A stretch of DNA of 45,857 bases from Ferruginibacter sp. Its GTDB lineage: Bacteria; Bacteroidota; Bacteroidia; Chitinophagales; Chitinophagaceae. This document shows positions 8,295 to 16,968 of this stretch, piece by piece (position 1 is the stretch's first letter; each line of letters begins with the position of its first letter). The position numbers and the translations under genes were made by a program. Below the pieces are notes generated by a model. It ran no database searches. It saw only the letters and a program-made list of their open reading frames with translations, and had not been told where the DNA came from. The stretch spans positions 1-45,857 of the forward strand of contig JAGNRZ010000004.1 of NCBI GenBank assembly GCA_017988335.1, in the 5' to 3' direction.

Positions 8295-10232
8295 ATGTCT
8301 TACAATTATCAAATTAAATCTTTAGAACAATACCATACCGATTATAAAAAAAGTATTGAGCAACCCGAAGAATTTTGGGGCAATGTTGCCGAAAATTTTA
8401 CATGGCACAAAAAATGGGATAAAGTTTTAGAGTGGAATTTTACCGAGCCCAAAGTAGAATGGTTTAAGGGTGCTAAACTAAATATTACAGAAAACTGTAT
8501 TGATAGGCATTTAGAAACATTAGGTGATAAGCCTGCTATTATTTGGGAGCCTAATAATCCTGAAGAAAGAGTAAGAGTAGTTACCTACAATCGTTTACAC
8601 AAACGAGTATGCCAAGTAGCACAAATGCTTAAAAACAATGGTGTAAAAAAAGGGGATAGAGTATGTATTTATATGGGCATGATACCAGAGTTAGCGTATG
8701 CTGTTTTAGGATGTGCAAGAATAGGTGCAATACACAGCGTAATTTTTGGTGGCTTTAGTGCACAAAGTATTGCCGATAGGTTAGATGATGCACAAGCCGA
8801 ATTTATAATTACATGCGATGGTGCTTACCGAGGCAATAAAGATATACCACTAAAAGGCGTAATAGACGACGCTTTAATGGGCAACAAAACTGTAAAAAAA
8901 GTTATTGTATATACAAGAACAAGAACACCAGTGAGTATGATTAAGGGAAGAGATATTTGGTGGGAAGATGAAATGGAGCATGCAGAGCATCAAATTGAAC
9001 AAGATGGCAAAGTAAAACTTGATGCAGAAGTAATGGATGCCGAAGATCCATTATTTATATTATACACTAGCGGTAGCACAGGCAAACCTAAAGGTGTGGT
9101 ACACAGTACTGCTGGTTATATGCTTTGGACTAACTATACCTTTGTAAATGTATTTCAATATCAGCAAGGGCAAGTACACTTTTGTACTGCCGATATAGGA
9201 TGGATTACAGGGCATAGCTATATTGTATATGGTCCACTTAGTGCTGGTGCTACGTCATTAATGTTTGAAGGCATCCCTACATGGCCAGATGCTGGACGTT
9301 TTTGGGATATTGTAGAAAAACATAAAGTTAATTGCATTTATACAGCGCCAACGGCTATACGAAGTTTAATGGGTTTTGGAAAAGAGTTTATAGTTGACAA
9401 AGATTTATCTTCTTTAAAAATATTAGGCACCGTAGGTGAACCTATAAATGAAGAAGCTTGGCATTGGTACAACGAAAATATTGGAAAGAAAAATTGCCCA
9501 ATTATAGATACTTGGTGGCAAACAGAAACTGGGGCATGTCTAATTAGTAATTTAGCTGGTGTTACTCCTTCAAAACCAAGCTGGGCTACTTTACCTATGC
9601 CTGGGGTTCAACCATTATTGGTAGATGAAAATGGCAACGAAGTAACCGAAAAAGATGAAAACGGTATTACCAAAGGTAACCTATGTATTAAAGCCCCATG
9701 GCCTGGAATTTTACGTACTACTTGGGGGGATCATGAACGCTGTAGAACTAATTATTTTGCTACTTACCCTAATTTATATTTTACTGGTGATGGTGCATTA
9801 AAAGATGAAGATGGTAATTATAGAATTACTGGAAGAGTTGATGATGTATTAAATATTAGCGGTCATAGAATAGGAACAGCCGAAGTTGAAAATGCCATTA
9901 ATATGCATAGCGGTGTTGTTGAAAGTGCTGTAGTTGGCTATCCACATGATGTTAAAGGACAAGGCATTTATGCTTATGTAATTTATAATGGTACACATGG
10001 TGATGAAAATTTAACTAGACAAGACATAAATTTAACTGTTTCAAAAATTATTGGTCCAATTGCAAAACCCGATAAAATTCAATTTGTAACAGGCTTACCT
10101 AAAACACGTAGTGGAAAAATAATGCGTAGAATTTTACGCAAAATTGCAGAGGGAGAAACTAGTAATTTAGGTGATACTTCTACTTTGCTTGACCCAGGAG
10201 TGGTAGATGAAATTAAAAATGGAAAAATATAG
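8295..10232 (+). CDS. acs: Acetyl-CoA synthetase (AMP-forming acetate-CoA ligase)
   Basis: A 645-residue enzyme of full family length (E. coli Acs is 652). It activates acetate with ATP to acetyl-AMP and then forms acetyl-CoA in the cytoplasm. Visible signatures are the P-loop YTSGSTGKPKG (257-267), DTWWQTETG, the hinge region GRVDDVLNISGHR, and the C-terminal PKTRSGKIMRR with catalytic, usually acetylation-controlled Lys608. The ATG at 8295 is preceded by a plausible promoter and tandem repeats. The last 38 codons exist a second time at 12122-12238, beyond the convergent AlbA_2 gene, so the 3' end of acs has been a recombination point. With the porin and MFS genes it forms a probable acetate uptake and activation locus. 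Confidence 0.97.
   Translation: MSYNYQIKSLEQYHTDYKKSIEQPEEFWGNVAENFTWHKKWDKVLEWNFTEPKVEWFKGAKLNITENCIDRHLETLGDKPAIIWEPNNPEERVRVVTYNRLHKRVCQVAQMLKNNGVKKGDRVCIYMGMIPELAYAVLGCARIGAIHSVIFGGFSAQSIADRLDDAQAEFIITCDGAYRGNKDIPLKGVIDDALMGNKTVKKVIVYTRTRTPVSMIKGRDIWWEDEMEHAEHQIEQDGKVKLDAEVMDAEDPLFILYTSGSTGKPKGVVHSTAGYMLWTNYTFVNVFQYQQGQVHFCTADIGWITGHSYIVYGPLSAGATSLMFEGIPTWPDAGRFWDIVEKHKVNCIYTAPTAIRSLMGFGKEFIVDKDLSSLKILGTVGEPINEEAWHWYNENIGKKNCPIIDTWWQTETGACLISNLAGVTPSKPSWATLPMPGVQPLLVDENGNEVTEKDENGITKGNLCIKAPWPGILRTTWGDHERCRTNYFATYPNLYFTGDGALKDEDGNYRITGRVDDVLNISGHRIGTAEVENAINMHSGVVESAVVGYPHDVKGQGIYAYVIYNGTHGDENLTRQDINLTVSKIIGPIAKPDKIQFVTGLPKTRSGKIMRRILRKIAEGETSNLGDTSTLLDPGVVDEIKNGKI
10116..10231 (+). repeat. 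Direct repeat copy 1: 3' end of acs
   Basis: These 116 bp match 12122-12237 in the same orientation with three mismatches (10139 C/T, 10187 G/A, 10201 T/C). The first two are synonymous and the third changes Val to Ala. Similarity stops on the left at 10115 and on the right at the last base of the stop codon (TAG here, TAA in copy 2). This is the copy that completes the functional acs gene. Confidence 0.95.
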
Positions 10233-10264
10233 TTTTTCTTTGAATTTTAATTCCTTGGCACCAC

Positions 10265-10331
10265 ATTCAATGAAGTAAATCATTGATTATTAACTATTTA
10301 TTGAATTTTTTCATTGAATTTTTCATTGAAT
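10265..10331. repeat. Cluster of TCATTGAAT-type short repeats
   Basis: Within 67 bp the motif TCATTGAAT or a close form occurs five times: inverted at 10265-10273 (ATTCAATGA), then forward at 10280-10287 (TCATTGAT), 10300-10306 (ATTGAAT), 10311-10319 and 10323-10331. It lies between the acs stop codon and the 3' end of the AlbA_2 gene, just inside the inserted segment. It may be an end of that segment or simply low-complexity DNA; no clean terminator with a U-run was seen. Confidence 0.55.
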
Positions 10332-10369
10332 TATAGCAAAGGACTAAGATTTTCAATAAAGAAAACTAG

Positions 10370-12040
10370 TTATATATAAAGAACCCAATAAGGATTTTTG
10401 AAAGTTCCAGAGTTAATTATTTTCTTTTCTTTTCTAAGCTTAGTTAATATGCCAGTAAGTTTTACTTTTTTTTCAGTTTTACTTAAAGATTCTGGCAGCT
10501 TATCTAATAAAATCTCTTCCACCTCCTTACGAGATAACCCCTTTTTATGATGCTGTAAGCTTTCTAATAAAATGTCACTATAAATTTTTGTTGAAAACCC
10601 TTTCTTTCTTGTATATGCAATTTTTTCACCAGTAACTTCAGCAATAGAAGCAGAAATAAAATAATGTCCCTTTTTGCCATCAATATACCCTTTTTGCTTA
10701 AGCATTTTTACTTCGTCGAAGTTTATAAATTTATTTTTTTGAACTTTATCTAAAAGATATATTTCATACAAGCTTAAATCTGGTTTATTTGCTAAAAGTT
10801 TGGCATATTCTAAATCCATTACCTTGCCTGTAAGAGTCACTTTTATTTTCTTATCCTTAAAATCATAATCTGGCAAGGGGAAAAATTTATCTCTCTGAAT
10901 TTCAAAAATTCGTTTAATACCGCTTCCAATTGTATCTATCATATTTAGATTAACCATAGCCTCTGCTAAAAATTTATTTCTATAAAAAGTAGGAGTGTAG
11001 TTTTCAAAAATTAATGGGTTAATAGATCCAGGTAAAAAGTCACCTAGATTTTCAAACTCTATTTGCGTCTCCTTCTCTATAACATTTATTCTACCTCCCA
11101 TTTCATAGTCTTGATGTGCAATGGAATTGTGAAGCGGCTCTCTAATTACGTAAGGATCATACATATCAATTTCCTCTGGAAAAAGTGTATCAGATTTTAT
11201 ATACCTATATTTTAAATTTCTAATTTTTGCAAAAACTTTATCAACTTCTAGAAGGAGGGGGCATGAAAAAGCATGATAGTCTATTTTTTGACCTTGGTGA
11301 TTTAATAAAACCCACATTATTGTTGAAGACCCTGGTGCTAAAAAATGATTAGCTTCATATTTTCCAAGTAGAAGAATTGCAGTCCTTGTAATTTTACCAT
11401 CAATAGTTATTCTAGCTTTATCCAAAAAGGTTTGATTATCCCAACTATCGATTATATCAGAAATATGTTTATTCTTTTCCTTAAATAATACTCTTGCTCT
11501 AAAAACTGCATTGACATCCAAATCATTTATTGAAGCATCTTTTATCGTTTCCGCAGTCCAATCGCTTTGCAAATGCAAAGATTCATTGAGAATTGCCTCT
11601 TCTCTTTCTTTTGTAAGTCCTACAAGGCTATCTCCAATCCGTTGCCAAGCTTTTTTATGAGCAAAAACAGGTTTCCGCGGCTTATGTTTAGGCACATGAA
11701 TAATCCAAATAGTTTTTAAACTATCTGTTGTTGTCAAGGGCTCAACGAATAATCCCTCAGAGATTAAATTACTACAATTGCCAACAACTCTAAATGGCAA
11801 ATTCTCGGGTGTGTAATCATGAAAATTATTAATTCCCAATATTTTTGCAGTTAAGTCTTCAATTCCAATTATAAGAACACCTCCATTCATATTGGCTATA
11901 GCAGATAAATAAGAAATTACATCATCGCCTTCATGCCCAGAAATAGCATTTTTTAAGTTCCCATAAGCCTTCCACTCTATGGAGGTATTTTCTTTGGGAT
12001 AGGCATCTAAAATGTATTGCTGTAATTCAATTTCGTTCAT
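10370..12040 (-). CDS. AlbA_2 domain/HATPase_c_4 protein (predicted ATP-binding regulator)
   Basis: A 556-residue protein. Residues ~12-130 are an AlbA_2 (Schlafen AlbA_2, formerly AAA_4) domain with SIEWKAYGN and [19 protein letters not shown]. Residues ~270-400 match the ATPase-like region that often follows it, including [19 protein letters not shown] and [14 protein letters not shown]. The C-terminal ~130 residues are charged and probably winged-helix. Such proteins are annotated as transcriptional regulators or helicase-related, and some occur in defence islands; function here is unknown. The gene is convergent to acs, stands alone, and is the only cargo between the two acs 3' copies, so recent acquisition is likely. 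A TAGCTTTG -7 element ends 5 nt before its ATG. Confidence 0.88.
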   Translation of the reverse strand: MNEIELQQYILDAYPKENTSIEWKAYGNLKNAISGHEGDDVISYLSAIANMNGGVLIIGIEDLTAKILGINNFHDYTPENLPFRVVGNCSNLISEGLFVEPLTTTDSLKTIWIIHVPKHKPRKPVFAHKKAWQRIGDSLVGLTKEREEAILNESLHLQSDWTAETIKDASINDLDVNAVFRARVLFKEKNKHISDIIDSWDNQTFLDKARITIDGKITRTAILLLGKYEANHFLAPGSSTIMWVLLNHQGQKIDYHAFSCPLLLEVDKVFAKIRNLKYRYIKSDTLFPEEIDMYDPYVIREPLHNSIAHQDYEMGGRINVIEKETQIEFENLGDFLPGSINPLIFENYTPTFYRNKFLAEAMVNLNMIDTIGSGIKRIFEIQRDKFFPLPDYDFKDKKIKVTLTGKVMDLEYAKLLANKPDLSLYEIYLLDKVQKNKFINFDEVKMLKQKGYIDGKKGHYFISASIAEVTGEKIAYTRKKGFSTKIYSDILLESLQHHKKGLSRKEVEEILLDKLPESLSKTEKKVKLTGILTKLRKEKKIINSGTFKNPYWVLYI

Positions 12041-12045
12041 ATATA

Positions 12046-12077
12046 CAAAGCTAAAGTATTCCTTTTTATTTTTTCAA
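12046..12077 (-). promoter_or_regulatory. Probable AlbA_2 gene promoter, leaderless type
   Basis: On the minus strand TAGCTTTG (12053-12046) matches TAnnTTTG exactly, with a TTG 21 bp upstream (12077-12075). Only 5 nt separate it from the ATG at 12040, so transcription should begin at or next to the start codon. Confidence 0.5.
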
Positions 12078-12121
12078 AAATACAAAATACCAAAACGGTC
12101 ATCACATTACTACATTGTCGT

Positions 12122-12238
12122 AAAATAATGCGTAGAATTTTACGTAAAATTGCAGAGGGAGAAACTAGTAATTTAGGTGATACTTCTACTTTACTTGACC
12201 CAGGAGCGGTAGATGAAATTAAAAATGGAAAAATATAA
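12122..12238 (+). pseudogene. acs: Displaced 3' end of acs (copy 2)
   Basis: Reads in frame as the last 38 codons of acetyl-CoA synthetase, from the catalytic-loop Lys through the C-terminus (ending DEIKNGKI), with one substitution (Val to Ala) relative to the intact gene, and a TAA stop. It has no upstream coding sequence or start codon and cannot be functional on its own. The near absence of decay suggests the duplication is recent, or that both copies are kept similar by recombination. Confidence 0.92.
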
Positions 12239-12288
12239 TACCGTTTGCAGGGTATTTAAAAGCCATTTTAAAAATTTACCTTAGGTGC

Positions 12289-13377
12289 ATGAAAGTAACA
12301 TTTTGGGTAATCATTTTTGCATTATGCACTAGCAATGCCAATGCACAGGATATTAGTATTAAAGACTTAGGATTAAAAACTCCAGCTTTCACTAAATGCA
12401 CCCCCGTAAAAGATCAATTTATGAGTGGCACCTGCTGGAGTTTTGCAAGCCTTTCATTTTTAGAAAGCGAAATAATTAGGCTTAAAAACAAGAGAGTAGA
12501 TTTAAGTGAAATGTTTATTGCCCGATACTCTTACATACGAAAAATAGAAACACACTTACAACAAAAAGGCAGCAATTATTTTACTCCTGGTGGTCAATTT
12601 CATGATGTGATTTGGGTATTAAAAAACTACGGAGCAATACCCGAAAATATTTACAGCGGAAAAACAAAAGGGAAAAAAGTTCATATTCATGCCTTATTAG
12701 ACACTACAATTGATCGTTATGTAAAACAATTAATAAAACAAAATATTACAACACTATCTAACGGAAATAGGGCATATATAGATAGTGTATTGGATGAACA
12801 TTTAGGATATGTGCCTGCCGATTTTGATGTAGAAGGTGTAAGTTATAGCCCTAAAACTTATCTTACTAATTATTTAAAAATAAACATTGATAATTACATC
12901 GAAATTACGTCCTACAATCATCACCCCTTTTACACCTCCTTTGTTTTAGAAGATAAATATAACTGGACAAGTGATAAGTATTATAACTTACCTATTAATG
13001 ATGTACTAAGTATTACAAATACAGTATTAAAAAAAGGAAATACTGTGGGCTGGGATGGTGATGTTGATGAACCCACATTTATTTACGAAAGGGGCTTAGC
13101 TTTTTTGCCTAACCAAATTAATAACTACCAAAAAGAAAGGCAAATTACTTTTGAAGATAGCACCACAGATATAGACCATCTTATGCATATTGTTGCAATA
13201 ACTAAAGATAAAGATGGCAAGGATTGGTATTACGTTAAAAACAGCTGGGGCAATTATAGCAACAATATTAACGGCTTTTTATTTATGAGCAAAGATTATT
13301 TTGCCATTAAAACAAGTGCTATAATTGTAAATAAAAATGATTTGCCCCTAGCTATTCGTAAAAAATTAAAATTATAA
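12289..13377 (+). CDS. Secreted C1-family cysteine peptidase (PepC/bleomycin hydrolase-like)
   Basis: A 362-residue exported protein. The signal peptide ends NAQ at residue 20. The papain-type active site is complete: oxyanion Gln43, catalytic Cys49 (SGTCWSFASLSFLESE), His300 (HLMHIV) and Asn318 (VKNSWGN). The Gln-Cys spacing of six is that of papain. The long insertion between Cys and His resembles the C1B aminopeptidase C/bleomycin hydrolase group more than classic papain, but those are cytoplasmic, while this one is predicted periplasmic or surface-exposed. It stands alone after the acs remnant, and its 3' end is 2 bp from that of a convergent gene. Confidence 0.88.
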   Translation: MKVTFWVIIFALCTSNANAQDISIKDLGLKTPAFTKCTPVKDQFMSGTCWSFASLSFLESEIIRLKNKRVDLSEMFIARYSYIRKIETHLQQKGSNYFTPGGQFHDVIWVLKNYGAIPENIYSGKTKGKKVHIHALLDTTIDRYVKQLIKQNITTLSNGNRAYIDSVLDEHLGYVPADFDVEGVSYSPKTYLTNYLKINIDNYIEITSYNHHPFYTSFVLEDKYNWTSDKYYNLPINDVLSITNTVLKKGNTVGWDGDVDEPTFIYERGLAFLPNQINNYQKERQITFEDSTTDIDHLMHIVAITKDKDGKDWYYVKNSWGNYSNNINGFLFMSKDYFAIKTSAIIVNKNDLPLAIRKKLKL

Positions 13378-13379
13378 AA

Positions 13380-13847
13380 TCATTCTTTTTTAATTTCTTT
13401 TACCAACTTATCACATGCTGTAATTTTCATTTCACCTTCTCTATAAATTATTTTTTTGTCATCTTCATCTTCGTATTCAATTTTATATTTGTATATACCA
13501 GATGCTATTTCGTATAAACTTTCTTGACTGTTGTTTCCAATACGTAAAGTAAGTGGCACTACAGCATATACTGTGCCTGTACGTTTATACAAGCTTACTT
13601 GCATTGTTTTGCCCGATGTGTTTTTGTAAGCAACATCTGCCAACCCTTTTGTGTAGCAGCTATCAACGGCTGTAGCACTCACATTAGTAGTTGTTGGCGT
13701 TTGTACCATGCTTGCTTTAGGAGTTTTAAAAACTCTTACCAAATCTATCAGCGTTTTACTGCCTTCAATAATAGTTGTTGTTAAATTGTTTTGTGCTATT
13801 GCAGAAAAGCTACTGCTCATCAGCAATAAAAAAATAAACTTTCTCAT
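13380..13847 (-). CDS. Secreted hypothetical protein
   Basis: 155 residues; signal peptide ending AIAQ. The mature part has two widely spaced Cys residues and strand-rich segments (MQVSLYKRTGTVYAVVPLTLRI). No family recognised. Its start is unusual for this genome: AAGGAGGT (13853-13860, minus strand) lies 5 nt before the ATG, a full Shine-Dalgarno sequence, whereas nearly all neighbours lack one. Confidence 0.75.
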   Translation of the reverse strand: MRKFIFLLLMSSSFSAIAQNNLTTTIIEGSKTLIDLVRVFKTPKASMVQTPTTTNVSATAVDSCYTKGLADVAYKNTSGKTMQVSLYKRTGTVYAVVPLTLRIGNNSQESLYEIASGIYKYKIEYEDEDDKKIIYREGEMKITACDKLVKEIKKE

Positions 13848-13906
13848 AATATACCTCCTTGTTTTGTATTAGATAGATGCTTTACTTTTTATAATTACAT
13901 AAAGTG

Positions 13907-13914
13907 TATTTTTG
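13907..13914 (+). promoter_or_regulatory. -7 element of hydrolase gene, leaderless type
   Basis: TATTTTTG matches TAnnTTTG and ends 5 nt before the ATG at 13920. No clear -33 TTG was found at the usual distance. Confidence 0.4.
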
Positions 13915-13919
13915 TTATT

Positions 13920-14861
13920 ATGAAAAAAATACTGAAGCTTATACTAAAGACAACTGCTATTTTATTTATTTTAATGAATGTTATTGTAGTATTTCATGCC
14001 TATAAGTTTACTCATTTTTATGATGCAGGTGAAATACACATAAAACCAAATGAGCAAAAAACAGGTTGGGATAAAACCAAAGAAATTTTATTTGGTATTA
14101 ATGCTTTAAAACAACAAAATACTATTGCAGATTCTGGCACACAAACCGTAAAGCTTACAACAAAGGATGGTATTGAATTAGAGGGATGGTATATACCTGT
14201 AGATAGTGCAAAAGGCACTGTGTGTATGTTTCATGGACATGGTGGAAAAAAAAGTGGTACTAATAATGAGGCAGAAGAGTTTAGAAAAATGGGCTACAAT
14301 ACTTTTCAATTAGATTTTAGAGCACACGGTAGCAGCAAGGGTAACACCTGTACCATTGGTGCCACCGAAGTTGAGGATGTAAAACTAGCGTACGATTATA
14401 TTAAAAATAAAGACGAAAAAAATATTGTATTGTGGGGTATTTCTATGGGTGGTAGTGCTGTTGCTAAAGCACTTAATGACTATGCAGATATTAAGCCCAA
14501 TAAAATAATTTTAGAAATGCCTTTTGGCACACTTAGCGATGCTGTTGAAGGTAGAGTAAAAATGATGGGACTTCCAGCACAGCCTGTTTCAACCCTGCTT
14601 ACATTTTGGGGAGGTGCTATACATGGCTTTTGGGCATTTAATTATAAGCCTCAAGAATACGCAAAGAAAATTACTTGTCCTACATTATTACAATGGGGAG
14701 CTAACGACCCTAGAGTAACTAAAAAAGAAGAAGAAACAATTTTTGCAAACTTATCTACTTCAAATAAAAAGTTTGTTGTGTACGAAAATAGCGTACATGA
14801 AAGCTTATGTACAAAAGAAAACACAAAATGGGTTAGTGAAGTAAGTAGTTTTTTAAAATAG
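13920..14861 (+). CDS. Membrane-anchored alpha/beta hydrolase
   Basis: 313 residues. An N-terminal hydrophobic helix (~8-26) anchors or exports the protein. The alpha/beta-hydrolase fold is shown by the oxyanion segment FHGHGG, the nucleophile elbow GISMGG with Ser175, acid Asp263 (WGANDPRV) and His293 (ENSVHES). The layout is that of the BAAT/YqiK-like 'alpha/beta hydrolase family' with a membrane leader. Substrate unknown; ester or peptide bonds are possible. It lies 35 bp upstream of the probable queA start on the same strand, so they may share a transcript without an obvious functional link. Confidence 0.85.
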   Translation: MKKILKLILKTTAILFILMNVIVVFHAYKFTHFYDAGEIHIKPNEQKTGWDKTKEILFGINALKQQNTIADSGTQTVKLTTKDGIELEGWYIPVDSAKGTVCMFHGHGGKKSGTNNEAEEFRKMGYNTFQLDFRAHGSSKGNTCTIGATEVEDVKLAYDYIKNKDEKNIVLWGISMGGSAVAKALNDYADIKPNKIILEMPFGTLSDAVEGRVKMMGLPAQPVSTLLTFWGGAIHGFWAFNYKPQEYAKKITCPTLLQWGANDPRVTKKEEETIFANLSTSNKKFVVYENSVHESLCTKENTKWVSEVSSFLK

Positions 14862-14896
14862 TTAAAGATTTTATTTTGGATAAAAAATTAAATGAA

Positions 14897-16153
14897 ATGC
14901 AACTTCCAGTTCCCTCTCCTTCGGAGAAGGGTTGGGGTGAGGCTTTAAATCCAAAACAAATTGCCATCAACGATTATACCTATCATTTGCCTAATGATAA
15001 AATTGCTTTACATCCATTACTCAATAGAGATGAAAGTAAATTGCTTATTTATAAAGATGGAGTAATTACAGAAGATACTTACAAAAGCATTCATCAGCAT
15101 TTACCAAAAAACAGTTTGTTAATTTTTAATAATACAAAAGTTATTAATGCTAGGCTTCAATTTGTAAAAGACACTGGCGGTGTAATTGAAATATTTTTAC
15201 TTGAGCCTTTTAATGCAGATTATACATCTACCTTAGCCAGTACAAAAAAGTGTAGCTGGAAATGCTTGATAGGCGGAGTAAGTAAATGGAAACAAAGTAG
15301 TTTACAGCTAACAGTAAACGGTTTGCAACTCAATGCAATTTTATTAGAAAAATTAACCAATGCTTATGTTGTGGAGTTTAATTGGAATAACGAAGTTTCG
15401 TTTGCAGAAGTATTAGAGCAAGTAGGCAACATCCCTTTACCTCCTTATATTAAACGTAAGCCAGAAGAAGAAGATGCTAATCGTTATCAAACTGTTTATG
15501 CACAGCACAATGGCTCCGTTGCAGCACCCACAGCAGGGTTACACTTTACACCATACATTTTTGAAAAACTATCATCTTGCCAAATAAAAAAAGATTTTGT
15601 AACACTACATGTGGGTGCTGGTACGTTTAAACCAGTAAAAGCTGCAAGCATGCAACAGCATGAAATGCATACCGAATGGATTGATGTATCCATCGAAACA
15701 ATAGAAAATATTATTGAAAACTTAAACCAAACTATTGTAGCAGTAGGTACAACAAGTTTACGCACTATAGAAAGTTTGTATTGGTTAGGTGTAAAAGCAT
15801 TTTTAAATCCAAGTATAAAAAAACTAGAGCTATTTCAATGGGATGTGTATGAAGATGAATTAAAAAATACAAATTTTACACCAACACAAGCATTAATAGC
15901 CTTACTTGGTTGGATGCAAAAAAACAAATTATCAACTTTATTTACAAGCACTCAAATATTAATAGCACCCGGCTATAAATTTAAAATTGCAAAAGCTATT
16001 TTTACAAATTTTCATCAGCCACAATCAACATTATTATTATTAGTAGCAGCGGCTATTGGCGAAGATTGGAAAAAAGTTTACGACTATGCTTTACAAAATC
16101 AATTTAGATTTTTAAGCTATGGCGATGGCAGCCTATTGTTTATTAAAAATTAA
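14897..16153 (+). CDS. queA: S-adenosylmethionine:tRNA ribosyltransferase-isomerase
   Basis: QueA transfers and isomerises the ribosyl part of SAM onto 7-aminomethyl-7-deazaguanine in tRNA, forming epoxyqueuosine. Family features are NKDE/N-type start LPNDKIALHPLLNRDESKL, LIFNNTKVINARL, GNIPLPPYIKR, TVYAQHNGSVAAPTAGLHFT, HVGAGTFKPVK and FHQPQSTLLLLVAA. The ATG at 14897 gives 418 residues, more than the ~345-350 usual for the family; Bacteroidota members are often longer. A TTG at 14876 would add seven. Residues ~5-17 (PSPSEKGWGEALN) are encoded by a dispersed-type repeat, so the original start may have been elsewhere. Confidence 0.92.
   Translation: MQLPVPSPSEKGWGEALNPKQIAINDYTYHLPNDKIALHPLLNRDESKLLIYKDGVITEDTYKSIHQHLPKNSLLIFNNTKVINARLQFVKDTGGVIEIFLLEPFNADYTSTLASTKKCSWKCLIGGVSKWKQSSLQLTVNGLQLNAILLEKLTNAYVVEFNWNNEVSFAEVLEQVGNIPLPPYIKRKPEEEDANRYQTVYAQHNGSVAAPTAGLHFTPYIFEKLSSCQIKKDFVTLHVGAGTFKPVKAASMQQHEMHTEWIDVSIETIENIIENLNQTIVAVGTTSLRTIESLYWLGVKAFLNPSIKKLELFQWDVYEDELKNTNFTPTQALIALLGWMQKNKLSTLFTSTQILIAPGYKFKIAKAIFTNFHQPQSTLLLLVAAAIGEDWKKVYDYALQNQFRFLSYGDGSLLFIKN
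14911..14943 (+). repeat. Dispersed-type repeat inside queA 5' end
   Basis: The G/C-rich stretch with core CTCTCCTTCGGAGAAGG, followed by GTTGGGGTGAGGC, stands out from the AT-rich surroundings. CTCC-ttc-GGAG can form a small hairpin. From memory, the same 'CTCTCC...GGAGAGGG..GGGGTGAGG' sequence is a common dispersed repeat in many bacterial genomes; no second copy is present in this window. Confidence 0.6.
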
Positions 16154-16223
16154 TAGCAAATATTTCCATTAATACTTACATCTATAATAAATGTAGTTTC
16201 CTTTAGGGGGTGGAAGGGGTTGT

Positions 16224-16838
16224 CTATTGTTGAATAGTTACTGGTGTACCCACAGGTATGTAGCTAAATAAATCTTTCATTTCAGTATATTTAACGCTTA
16301 CACAACCATCTGTCCAGTTATAAAAATTATCAATTGTCCATTCTTCGTTTGGTCTTGTAGCATGTATTGCAATACCATTACCTATTTTAGCGGTTTTAGA
16401 AATTAAGCCTTTAGCTTTTCTATCATTAAATTTTTGAACACTTACATCGTTAGGATAATCCAATAATAATTCTGGACCCCACTTAGGATGTATTTTTTTA
16501 AGAATCACTTTAAAACTACCGTCTGGCGTACGCTTGTCACCTTCTCTCATTTTATCGCTTAAGTCTTTACTACCAAATACAACAGGGTATGTGGCATACC
16601 AACCTTCATCATCGTAAACTTTTAGCTCATAATCGCTTTTATCTACAATAATATAGTAGGAGTTATACCCAGAGTCTTCGACAGGCACTTCTACAACAGG
16701 CTTAGCTTTTGGCTTCGATACCTTTTTTGAAGTTGCTTTCTTAACAGGCTTTTTCTTTTTACCCTTATCTATAGTAAAAGACAATGTAACCAAACCCATT
16801 ACAATAAATAAGATGTATTGAAATCGAAAAACCTTCAT
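16224..16838 (-). CDS. L,D-transpeptidase (YkuD family)
   Basis: 204 residues from the ATG at 16838, which starts directly at a hydrophobic leader; an upstream ATG would prepend 15 non-leader residues. After the leader comes a Lys/Pro-rich linker and a YkuD domain with YYIIVDKSDYELKVYD, TPDGSF and the active-site region IAIHATRP...NWTDGCVSV containing the catalytic Cys and His. Such enzymes make 3-3 peptidoglycan cross-links or attach proteins to peptidoglycan in the periplasm; this short form with an Lys-rich stalk is common in Bacteroidota. Stands alone between queA (convergent) and a beta-barrel gene. Confidence 0.88.
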   Translation of the reverse strand: MKVFRFQYILFIVMGLVTLSFTIDKGKKKKPVKKATSKKVSKPKAKPVVEVPVEDSGYNSYYIIVDKSDYELKVYDDEGWYATYPVVFGSKDLSDKMREGDKRTPDGSFKVILKKIHPKWGPELLLDYPNDVSVQKFNDRKAKGLISKTAKIGNGIAIHATRPNEEWTIDNFYNWTDGCVSVKYTEMKDLFSYIPVGTPVTIQQ

Positions 16839-16968
16839 GTAGTTTATTTTGCTTAAATGATTTACAAATGCTGTGCCAGTCAAAAATATCTTATTCCGTT
16901 TACATTACAAAAAACTAGCTTTAACATAAGATTAAATAAACGCTTGAAAATAAAGCTTTAACATCTGT

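Larger units (their letters stand above)
10232..12237. mobile_element. Inserted ~2-kb segment carrying an AlbA_2 gene, bounded by duplicated acs 3' ends
   Basis: The offset between the two acs 3' copies is exactly 2006 bp. The simplest reading is that a DNA segment carrying its own acs 3' end integrated into acs and restored its reading frame, leaving the displaced end as a stub, as integrative elements do at gene 3' ends. No integrase, transposase or terminal repeat is present in the segment, which holds only one gene. Homologous recombination of imported DNA would give the same result. Which copy is ancestral cannot be decided here. Confidence 0.5.

Noticed and set aside
16190..16222. G-rich stretch after queA as a quadruplex or REP
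   Set aside because: Only short runs of G (GGGGG, GGGG) with irregular spacing; no stem and no second copy.
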